17,544 nt of DNA from assembly GCA_026169575.1 (NCBI GenBank), contig JAPFCT010000353.1, positions 1 through 17,544 on the forward strand, in the 5' to 3' direction. Within the stretch, counting starts at the first letter, position 1. The number at the start of each line of letters is the position of its first letter. Shown piece by piece: positions 7,827-13,998 of the stretch. Origin of the DNA: Faecalimonas sp. GTDB lineage: Bacteria; Bacillota_A; Clostridia; Lachnospirales; Lachnospiraceae. Position numbers and translations under genes: made by a program. Under the pieces are notes generated by a model that saw only the letters and a list, made by a program, of their open reading frames with translations, made no database searches and was not told the origin of the DNA.

Positions 7827-7855
7827 GTATAGGTTTCTCAAATGCGGAAATAATA
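7827..7855 (+). promoter_or_regulatory. Candidate forespore (sigma G / sigma F) promoter of the spoVA operon
   Basis: GTATA at 7827-7831 fits the -35 element of both forespore sigma factors (GHATR for G, GYWTA for F). The sequence GGAAATAATA at 7846-7855 fits the published B. subtilis sigma F -10 consensus GGnRAnAnTW at every fixed position, with a 14-base spacer, slightly short. AATAATA at 7849-7855 matches the sigma G -10 CATAMTA-type element at six of seven positions with a 17-base spacer. The pair lies about 70 bases before the first ORF of the operon. In B. subtilis spoVA is sigma-G-dependent, so sigma G is the more likely user. Confidence 0.6.
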
Positions 7856-7927
7856 GGAATAAGCAATCTCTGTAAAGAAATGCAGTGAAAGTATCATGGC
7901 AGAGAGTGTCAGAAAGGTGGTGCAAAA

Positions 7928-8116
7928 ATGGATCATGCAAGAAAGAAAATCTGGGTATGTCTGCTCTGTGTTGTCGCGGCGGCTGTGATCGTCGGAGTCT
8001 GTTATTATTTTACAGACGTGCGGCAAACAGAATTATCCGGGGAAGGAACGCTTGTGAGACTGGAAAGATCGGAGAAAGATGGCAGATGGCAGCGACAAAC
8101 AGAAAACTATATATAA
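7928..8116 (+). CDS. Small single-span membrane protein at the head of the spoVA operon
   Basis: A 62-residue ORF with a good ribosome site (AAAGGTGG at 7913-7920, seven bases before the ATG). It has a short basic N-terminus (MDHARKK), one hydrophobic segment at about residues 8-27 containing two cysteines (WVCLLCVVAAAVIVGVCYYF), and a charged tail of about 35 residues. By the positive-inside rule the tail is likely outside the membrane. The ORF overlaps the spoVAA start by 31 bases, as expected for a coupled upstream gene. I know of no matching SpoVA-operon protein in B. subtilis. It could also be an eroded remnant of a longer membrane protein. Function is unknown. Confidence 0.6.
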   Translation: MDHARKKIWVCLLCVVAAAVIVGVCYYFTDVRQTELSGEGTLVRLERSEKDGRWQRQTENYI

Positions 8117-8721
8117 AAGCAGAACGAAGTATGGAAGTGACAAAGCATGAGGTGACGCTTGGGGATGTTCTTTCCATGGAGTGTATAGACCAGGATATTG
8201 TGACAAGATTAAAGACAGAAAAGTTGCTGAAAGTACCGGAAAATGGGCAGAACCGGTTTGTCTGTTCCATTTTAAAAGTGATTGAAAAAATCCATCAGGT
8301 CTATCCCGGGTTAGATATTGAAAATCTGGGAGAGACAGATTTTATCATTACTTATGAAAAGCAGAAGACACCCGGGAAGGTAATGCATGTTCTGAAGACA
8401 ACGGGTGTTGTGCTGATCACATTTTTGGGCTCAGCCTTTTCTATTATGGCTTTTAACAATGATGTAGATGTCGGAAAAATGTTCGGGCAGGTCTATGAGC
8501 AGCTGACCGGGATGCCGTCAGATGGATTTACGCTTCTGGAAGTGTGTTACAGTATTGGACTGATCGTTGGAATCCTTGTATTTTTTAACCACTTTGCGGG
8601 AAAACGGTTCTCCGTAGATCCGACTCCGATGGAAGTGGAGATGAGGCTCTATGAAAATGATATCCAGACAACTCTTGTGGAGAACTATGAGAGGAAGCAA
8701 ATGGAACTTGATGTAAAGTAA
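8086..8721 (+). CDS. spoVAA: Stage V sporulation protein AA
   Basis: SpoVAA is an inner-membrane component of the SpoVA channel that handles dipicolinic acid. The 211-residue product has an N-terminal soluble domain (RKLYIKAERS, VTLGDVLSMECID) and two membrane segments (VVLITFLGSAFSIMAF and YSIGLIVGILVFFNHF). Between them lies the family's DVDVGKMFGQVYEQLTG segment, and the protein ends with the FSVDPTPMEVEM motif seen in B. subtilis SpoVAA. The open frame runs upstream to 7885, but that part is out-of-frame readthrough of the 62-residue ORF. ATG 8086 gives the usual length and an N-terminus that aligns with the family. GGAG at 8071-8074 is somewhat distant, so translation may depend on coupling. 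Confidence 0.93.
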   Translation: MAATNRKLYIKAERSMEVTKHEVTLGDVLSMECIDQDIVTRLKTEKLLKVPENGQNRFVCSILKVIEKIHQVYPGLDIENLGETDFIITYEKQKTPGKVMHVLKTTGVVLITFLGSAFSIMAFNNDVDVGKMFGQVYEQLTGMPSDGFTLLEVCYSIGLIVGILVFFNHFAGKRFSVDPTPMEVEMRLYENDIQTTLVENYERKQMELDVK

Positions 8722-8782
8722 AGAGGCATACAGAAGCGGTGAAGCAGCACATGCACACAAAGACAGAAAGAGAGAAGAAGCG

Positions 8783-9202
8783 ATGTGGATAAAACAGATC
8801 ATACTTGCAGTACTTGGACTGAGTGCGGGAGTTGCGGCGGCAGGAGGATTGTTTTCATTTATTGTCGGACTTGGAGTCGTATCAGAATTTGCTGACCGCA
8901 CACACACCGGCGATCATGTCCTGCTCTATGAAGAGTCGATTGCACTGGGAGGAATCTTCGGCAATCTGTTCTACTTATTTCCGGTTACAATTCCGTATGG
9001 GCAGGTGCTCGTGCCGGTGTTCGGTCTGTTCGGGGGGATCTTTGTCGGATGCTGGGCGATGGCGCTTGCAGAAATCTTAAATATTTTCCCGATCTTTATC
9101 AGAAGAGTGAAGCTGCTCCGCGCGATCCCATATATCATTGCGGGGATGGCATTTGGAAAAGGAATAGGCGCAGTCATCTATTTCTGGAAAGGCTGGGGAT
9201 AG
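8783..9202 (+). CDS. spoVAB: Stage V sporulation protein AB
   Basis: A 139-residue integral membrane protein of the SpoVA set, acting in the inner forespore membrane. It has about four hydrophobic segments. The first starts right at the N-terminus (QIILAVLGLSAGVAAAGGLF), later ones include VLVPVFGLFGGIFVGCWAMA and AIPYIIAGMAFGKGIGAVIY. The NIFPIFIRRVKL stretch between the last two is typical of the family. The ribosome site (AGAAGAAG) is weak for this genome. The gene follows spoVAA after 61 bases without a terminator. Confidence 0.92.
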   Translation: MWIKQIILAVLGLSAGVAAAGGLFSFIVGLGVVSEFADRTHTGDHVLLYEESIALGGIFGNLFYLFPVTIPYGQVLVPVFGLFGGIFVGCWAMALAEILNIFPIFIRRVKLLRAIPYIIAGMAFGKGIGAVIYFWKGWG

Positions 9203-9335
9203 CAGTGAAAAGTGACAAATGATATCTGAAATACAGCGAGAAAAATAAAAGAGGATCTTGAAAACAGATTCCTGGCGCAGTCGCTTTTTTATGGGAAATC
9301 AGAGGCGGGGCACCGGGGATGGGAAAGGAAAGGGT

Positions 9336-9809
9336 ATGGACGAGCAGGAAAAGAAAAAGAGGCAGGAGAAAGCATATCAGGAGTATGTCAAAACAAAGAC
9401 ACCGGTACACAATGTGTATCTGAATATGGCAAAGGCATTTGTGACTGGAGGAAGTATCTGTGTGATCGGGCAGTTTCTCATGAATTTCTGTAAAAATGCA
9501 GGATGCACACAGGAAATCAGCGGTGCATGGACTTCCCTTACACTTGTTTTGCTGAGTGTACTTTTTACCGGATGGAATCTGTATCCGGGCATTGCAAAGT
9601 GGGGCGGTGCGGGAGCGCTTGTGCCGATCACCGGGTTTGCCAATTCCGTGGCGGCTCCGGCGATCGAATATAAAAAGGAAGGGCAGGTATTTGGCATCGG
9701 CTGTAAAATCTTCACGATCGCAGGTCCGGTCATCTTATATGGGATCGTGACTTCGTGGGGACTGGGGCTGATCTATTATCTGCTTCTGAAAGTTGGGGTG
9801 ATCGTATGA
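9336..9809 (+). CDS. spoVAC: Stage V sporulation protein AC
   Basis: SpoVAC is a multi-span membrane protein. In B. subtilis it has been described as a mechanosensitive channel involved in dipicolinate release. The 157-residue product begins with a charged tail (MDEQEKKKRQEKAYQEYV), then AKAFVTGGSICVIGQFLMNF and the conserved GAGALVPITGFANSVAAPAIEYKKEG region, which I split here as GAGALVPITGFANS and APAIEYKKEG. ATG 9336 is preceded by AAAGGAA at 9324-9330. The longer frame from TTG 9258 lacks a good ribosome site. The 133 bases between spoVAB and this start hold no gene I can support. The stop overlaps the spoVAD start (ATGA). Confidence 0.94.
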   Translation: MDEQEKKKRQEKAYQEYVKTKTPVHNVYLNMAKAFVTGGSICVIGQFLMNFCKNAGCTQEISGAWTSLTLVLLSVLFTGWNLYPGIAKWGGAGALVPITGFANSVAAPAIEYKKEGQVFGIGCKIFTIAGPVILYGIVTSWGLGLIYYLLLKVGVIV

Positions 9810-10816
9810 CAATGGTAAGAGGAAGTCAGAGCATTTGTTTTCAGGAAGCGCCGTATGTGATCAGTGCAGGATCGATCGTAGGGAAAAAAGAGTTTGAAGG
9901 GCCGCTTGGAAATCTGTTCGATATGTCCGGGGAGGATAATCTGTTTGGAGAACAGACCTGGGAGGCGGCGGAGAGCCGGATGCAGAAAGAGGCATGTGTG
10001 CTGGCGCTGGAAAAGGCGGGGATTGGTGCAAAAGAAGTGCGCTATCTGTACGGCGGAGACTTGCTCCGCCAGGGAATCGCAACTTCAATGGGAGTCGAGG
10101 CGCTTCAGATTCCGATGTTTGGACTTTATGGCGCATGTTCCACTTCCGGGGAAGCACTTGCGCTCGGATCGATGGCAGTGGCGGCAGGATATGGAGAATA
10201 TATGCTGGCGGTGACATCAAGCCATTTTGGAAGCGCAGAAAAAGAATTTCGTTTTCCACTGGGATACGCGAACCAGAGACCGCTGTCTGCCCACTGGACA
10301 GTAACTGGGAGCGGCGCCTTTTTAATAGGAAAGAAAAAAAGTCATGTGAGAGTTTCCGGTGTGACCGGCGGGAAGATCGTGGACTATGGACTCAAAGATT
10401 CCCAGAACATGGGAGCGTGCATGGCGCCGGCAGCGTGTGATACGATCCTGCAGAATCTGAAAGATTTTGGAAGGCAGGAGTCAGATTATGACCGGATTAT
10501 CACTGGTGATCTTGGCTATGTGGGACAGACGATTTTGTTTGATCTCGTAAGAAAAAAAGGAAAGGATATCAAGCAGAACCATATGGACTGCGGAATGACG
10601 ATCTTTGACCAGCAGACGCAGGACACACATGCAGGGGGAAGCGGATGCGGCTGTGCCGCAGTGACGCTGGCGGCTTATATCCTTCCAAAGATCGAGAGCG
10701 GAGAGTGGAGGAGGGTACTGTTTGTGCCGACCGGAGCCCTGATGTCTACGGTAAGTTTTAATGAAGGGGAGAGTGTTCCGGGGATCGCCCATGGTATTGT
10801 GCTGGAACATTGTTAG
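9806..10816 (+). CDS. spoVAD: Stage V sporulation protein AD (dipicolinate-binding, thiolase fold)
   Basis: SpoVAD is the soluble, membrane-associated SpoVA subunit that binds dipicolinic acid. The 336-residue protein has a thiolase / ketoacyl-synthase-like fold. The GLYGACSTSGEALALG segment (Cys111) resembles the nucleophilic elbow of that family, and the C-terminal HAGGSGCGCAAVT glycine-rich segment is also conserved. Other landmarks are QEAPYVISAGSIVGKKEFEG at the N-terminus (written as QEAPYVISAGS, IVGKKEFEG) and RYLYGGDLLRQG. ATG 9806 overlaps the spoVAC stop by four bases, implying coupling; ATG 9812 is a possible alternative. Length is normal for the family. Confidence 0.96.
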   Translation: MTMVRGSQSICFQEAPYVISAGSIVGKKEFEGPLGNLFDMSGEDNLFGEQTWEAAESRMQKEACVLALEKAGIGAKEVRYLYGGDLLRQGIATSMGVEALQIPMFGLYGACSTSGEALALGSMAVAAGYGEYMLAVTSSHFGSAEKEFRFPLGYANQRPLSAHWTVTGSGAFLIGKKKSHVRVSGVTGGKIVDYGLKDSQNMGACMAPAACDTILQNLKDFGRQESDYDRIITGDLGYVGQTILFDLVRKKGKDIKQNHMDCGMTIFDQQTQDTHAGGSGCGCAAVTLAAYILPKIESGEWRRVLFVPTGALMSTVSFNEGESVPGIAHGIVLEHC

Positions 10817-10848
10817 AAAATGAAAAAATCAGAAAGAGAGGGAATGTT

Positions 10849-11205
10849 GTGGATTATCTCAAAGCATTTCTGGTCGGGGGACTGATCTGTGCACTCGTGC
10901 AGATCCTTCTTGACCGGACAAAATTAATGCCGGGGCGGGTGATGGTACTGCTTGTATGTTCCGGTGCGGTACTTGGATTTTTAAATATTTACCAGCCGTT
11001 ACTTTCTTTTGCCGGGGCGGGTGCAAGTGTTCCGCTGATCGGGTTTGGCAATCTGCTCTGGAAAGGAGTCAGGGAGGCCGTCAGACAAGACGGACTGATC
11101 GGGATCTTTACCGGGGGATTTACCGCAAGTGCAGCGGGAATCTCTGCAGCCCTTGTGTTTGGTTATCTCGGTTCCCTTGTATTTGAACCGAAAATGAAAA
11201 AATAA
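10849..11205 (+). CDS. spoVAE: Stage V sporulation protein AE (SpoVAEb-type)
   Basis: A 118-residue membrane protein homologous to SpoVAC and to B. subtilis SpoVAEb. It has the AFLVGGLICALVQILLDRTK and GAGASVPLIGFGNLLWKGV motifs and about three to four hydrophobic segments. The frame is open from TTG 10810, but GTG 10849 has AGAGGG just upstream at normal spacing and gives the expected length (V/MDYLKAFLVGG). It lies 32 bases after spoVAD and is the last spoVA gene here; no spoVAEa or spoVAF follows. No clear terminator lies after the stop. Confidence 0.93.
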   Translation: MDYLKAFLVGGLICALVQILLDRTKLMPGRVMVLLVCSGAVLGFLNIYQPLLSFAGAGASVPLIGFGNLLWKGVREAVRQDGLIGIFTGGFTASAAGISAALVFGYLGSLVFEPKMKK

Positions 11206-11250
11206 AAAAACAGAATCCCTGCACAATGATGAAAAAATAGTAAAAAGATG

Positions 11251-11279
11251 TTGTTTTCTGTCGGATATAATGTTATGGT
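11251..11279 (+). promoter_or_regulatory. Possible vegetative promoter upstream of the phosphate transporter gene
   Basis: TTGTTT at 11251-11256 and TATGGT at 11274-11279 are 17 bases apart and match sigma-A elements only moderately. A perfect TATAAT lies at 11266-11271 but has no good -35 at standard distance. I cannot decide between them. The 117-base gap shows no clear terminator and no convincing Pho box. Confidence 0.35.
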
Positions 11280-11322
11280 AAAAAAGTGAGTTTAAAATGT
11301 ATTAGTTATGAGGAGGAAGCCT

Positions 11323-12963
11323 ATGGATTACACTGGCATTATTATTCCGTTTGTAGGTGGGCTTGGAATGTTCATCTACGGTATGCAGATCATGGCGCAG
11401 GGACTTGAGAATGCTGCCGGCAATAAAATGAAAGCACTGCTCGAAGTTCTGACGAAGAACAAGTTTTTCGGAGTACTGCTCGGAGCATTTATTACAGCTG
11501 TGATTCAGAGTTCATCCGCTACGACGGTCATGGTGGTCGGTTTCGTAAATGCGGGAATCATGAACCTGACGCAGGCAATGGGAGTTATTATGGGGGCAAA
11601 TATCGGTACGACAGTTACTGGCTGGCTCGTATCGAGTGTAGAATGGGCGAAGATGTTAAGCCCGGCGAATCTGGCACCGATCGCGATCATCATCGGTGTG
11701 ATCATCATGCTGACCGGAAAGAGACGTTCTACAAAGGACATTTCAAGTATCATTGTCGGATTTGGTATTTTATTTGTTGGTATTTCCACGATGTCAGGGG
11801 CAGTATCCCCGCTGAAAGAATCAGAGGCATTCTGTAATATTTTCGTGACGCTTGGAAAGAATCCGTTCCTCGGTATTTTAGCAGGAACCGTCGTGACAGC
11901 GGTGATCCAGAGTTCTTCGGCATCGGTTGGAATCCTTCAGAGCCTTGCAGCGGCAGGACTTGTGCCGATGAGCGCAGCAGTCTATATTATCATGGGACAG
12001 AATATCGGTACTTGTGTGACAGCGATGCTTTCAAGTGTCGGAGCAAAGAGAAATGCAAAGACAGCAGCACTTATGCACTTGCTGTTTAATGTGATCGGTA
12101 CGGTGATCTTCAGCGTCGTCGCAATCATCTTCTTTACCGTTGTCAATCCGGTTCTGGGAGAGAACCTGATTACACAGACAGAGATCAGTACAGTTCATAC
12201 GATCTTCAATATCGGAACAACAGTGCTTCTGTTCCCGGTATCAAACTGGATCATTGCACTTGCAAAGAAGATCGGACGTGTAGAAGAATGTGCACAGGAA
12301 GACGATGTTGTATTACTGGATGACAGAATGTTACAGACTCCTGGTATTGCTTTACAGTCTACAGTTACTGAGATCGAGCGAATGGGAAATATTGTCGCAG
12401 ATGCACTGAAAGAATCAGAAGAAGTACTCTTTACAAAGAGCGAAGAGACGATCAAGAGCATCAAAGAGAAAGAAGCTGTTGTGGACAAACTCAGTGCAGG
12501 TATCACAGATTACGCGATCAAGATCACAGCACTTCAGGTCAGCGAGAAAGAGCATCAGGATGTGGCACATCTGCTCCAGGTCGTATCGGATATGGAACGG
12601 ATCTGTGACTACTGTGAGAACATTTCCGAGTACGCAGAGGCAATGCGGGAGAAGAAATTAGATTTCTCAGAACTTGCGACAGAGGAGATCCAACATATGA
12701 TGAATGTCTGTGTGGAAAGCTACCTCTACGCAAAAGAGTCATTCTTTGAGAAAAATTCAGAGAAGGCTGTCAAGGTGATCGAGAGAGAAACACTCGCAGA
12801 TGATCTGGAAGTACGGCTGAGAAATAAACATATCAAACGTCTGGCGAATAATCAGTGTAATGCCGAGACAGGTATCTTCTATTTAGATACACTCGTTTCA
12901 ATGGAAAGGATTTCCGATCATGCAAGAAACATTGCAGAGGAGATCATGAATCCGGAAAATTAA
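11323..12963 (+). CDS. Na+/phosphate cotransporter family protein with PhoU-like domain
   Basis: A 546-residue membrane protein of the NptA/PF02690 type that couples sodium entry to phosphate uptake. The inverted-repeat signature is present twice: QSSSATTVMVVGFV from Gln62 and QSSSASVGILQSL from Gln196, each followed by a NIGT segment (MGANIGTTVTGWL, MGQNIGTCVTAML). About eight hydrophobic segments fill residues 1-310. The rest (about 340-545) is a helical PhoU-like cytoplasmic domain, which fits phosphate-linked regulation. ATG 11323 has AGGAGG at 11311-11316 six bases upstream; the longer frame starts at ATG 11308, inside the ribosome site region. It is probably a single-gene unit, with a candidate promoter upstream and a terminator downstream. 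Confidence 0.93.
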   Translation: MDYTGIIIPFVGGLGMFIYGMQIMAQGLENAAGNKMKALLEVLTKNKFFGVLLGAFITAVIQSSSATTVMVVGFVNAGIMNLTQAMGVIMGANIGTTVTGWLVSSVEWAKMLSPANLAPIAIIIGVIIMLTGKRRSTKDISSIIVGFGILFVGISTMSGAVSPLKESEAFCNIFVTLGKNPFLGILAGTVVTAVIQSSSASVGILQSLAAAGLVPMSAAVYIIMGQNIGTCVTAMLSSVGAKRNAKTAALMHLLFNVIGTVIFSVVAIIFFTVVNPVLGENLITQTEISTVHTIFNIGTTVLLFPVSNWIIALAKKIGRVEECAQEDDVVLLDDRMLQTPGIALQSTVTEIERMGNIVADALKESEEVLFTKSEETIKSIKEKEAVVDKLSAGITDYAIKITALQVSEKEHQDVAHLLQVVSDMERICDYCENISEYAEAMREKKLDFSELATEEIQHMMNVCVESYLYAKESFFEKNSEKAVKVIERETLADDLEVRLRNKHIKRLANNQCNAETGIFYLDTLVSMERISDHARNIAEEIMNPEN

Positions 12964-12972
12964 AAATAGCTG

Positions 12973-13011
12973 AAAAAAAGGGCATGCTTATGTTGGGGCA
13001 TGCTCTTTTTT
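12973..13011 (+). terminator. Rho-independent terminator after the phosphate transporter gene
   Basis: GCATGC at 12982-12987 pairs with GCATGC at 12998-13003. The stem extends through a G-U and a G-C pair, then A-T pairs between an A7 tract and a T6 tract. The loop is ten bases. The A tract upstream means it could also work on the minus strand. Confidence 0.9.
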
Positions 13012-13257
13012 GCTTTTAAGTTCTCTTTTGTTTTAGGGGAGAAGAAGAGATATGCAGAATCTTTGCGTTAGTAACAAAAATACTTAGAAATCCGTTAAAA
13101 TTGTGATATAAAATTAAGAAAGTATTAAATATTTATAAACAAAAAATATTCTATTATATGCTATCATATCTTCATATCAGTGCACATGTGCCTGGCGACA
13201 GCGGTGAAGTCTGTAAATGGATCCGCGGCCGGCAGATGTGTAGAAAGGAGCAGTGGG
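13012..13257 (+). promoter_or_regulatory. AT-rich intergenic promoter region of the ABC operon
   Basis: This gap has no supported gene. Bases 13080-13170 are very AT-rich and hold two extended -10-like elements: TGATATAAA at 13104-13112 and TGCTATCAT at 13159-13167. Neither has a good -35 element. From 13181 on the sequence turns GC-rich, with the perfect ten-base palindrome GCACATGTGC at 13182-13191 and a GC cluster at 13220-13233. The implied leader is about 90 to 140 bases. An open frame from 13180 runs into the ATPase gene, but the ribosome site at 13243-13250 argues for the later GTG start. Confidence 0.4.
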
Positions 13258-13998
13258 GTGAAAAAGATCATTGAAGCGAAGCATCTTTTTAAGCTGTATC
13301 GCGTAGGAGACAGTATTGTGCGGGCGCTGAATGGTGTGGATTTCAGTATTTATGAAGGAGAGTTCTGTGCGATCGTTGGAACTTCCGGTTCCGGAAAATC
13401 TACACTTTTAAATATGCTTGCGGGACTGGAGAAACCGACCAGGGGAGAGATCATCATCAATGGGGTACATATGGAGAAACTGGATGAGGATGGACTTGTA
13501 AAGTTCCGCAGAGAAAATGTAGGATTTATTTTTCAGTCTTTCCATCTGATTGGAACGATGAATGCGGTGGAAAATGTGGCGCTGCCGTTAAGTTTCCGGG
13601 GAGTGCCGAAGAGTAAACGGATGAAGATCGCAGATCAGATGTTAGATCTTGTTAATCTGAAGAAGCATAAGAAACATATGCCGAATCAGATGTCAGGCGG
13701 GCAGCAGCAGAGAGTCGGTGTGGCGAGGGCGTTAGTCGTCGATCCGAAAATTATTTTTGCAGACGAACCGACGGGGAATCTAGATTCCCACACATCAGAG
13801 GAAGTGATGCGTCTGATGCAGAAAGTCGTAAAAGAGCAGAAAAAGACACTTGTGATGGTCACACATGACAATCATCTTGCCGAGTATGCCGACAGAGTGT
13901 TCCACATTATCGATGGGGAGATCGTCAGGATTGTTGATAACCGGGAACAACTGAAAGAAAAGGGAGTAAAAGCAGAAGAGAGAAAGGAAAGTAAGTAA
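13258..13998 (+). CDS. ABC transporter ATP-binding protein, MacB/LolD type
   Basis: The 246-residue ATPase powers the MacB-type permease encoded two genes downstream. Visible motifs are Walker A GTSGSGKST (41-49), the Q-loop FIFQSFHLI, the signature MSGGQQQRVGVARA (Ser146-Gly147-Gly148), Walker B IIFADEPTGNLDS (Asp169-Glu170) and the switch histidine in MVTHDNH. The DEPTGNLDS form and the FRRENVGFIFQSF block are typical of the LolD/MacB/FtsE group. The start is GTG 13258, with GAAAGGAG at 13243-13250 seven bases upstream. The stop overlaps the next start (TAATG), so the two genes are coupled. Confidence 0.94.
   Translation: MKKIIEAKHLFKLYRVGDSIVRALNGVDFSIYEGEFCAIVGTSGSGKSTLLNMLAGLEKPTRGEIIINGVHMEKLDEDGLVKFRRENVGFIFQSFHLIGTMNAVENVALPLSFRGVPKSKRMKIADQMLDLVNLKKHKKHMPNQMSGGQQQRVGVARALVVDPKIIFADEPTGNLDSHTSEEVMRLMQKVVKEQKKTLVMVTHDNHLAEYADRVFHIIDGEIVRIVDNREQLKEKGVKAEERKESK

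Noticed and set aside
7885..8085. N-terminal extension of SpoVAA in the same frame
   Set aside because: The extension reads as cysteine- and arginine-rich out-of-frame sequence of the 62-residue ORF, and SpoVAA homologues start near the RKLYIKAE segment.
9264..9295. Possible small hairpin and T run between spoVAB and spoVAC as a terminator
   Set aside because: The stem is only three to four base pairs (GCG/CGC), too weak to call, and the operon continues through it.
9258..9335. Longer spoVAC start at TTG 9258 or ATG 9291
   Set aside because: Neither has a good ribosome site. The extra residues are Arg/Gly-rich and absent from the SpoVAC family, whereas ATG 9336 has AAAGGAA at the right distance.
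13220..13233. Cluster of common restriction-type hexamers (GGATCC, CCGCGG, CGGCCG), considered as a cloning-vector remnant
   Set aside because: The flanking sequence does not match any polylinker I know and runs smoothly into a normal ribosome site. Short overlapping palindromes in a GC-rich patch explain it.
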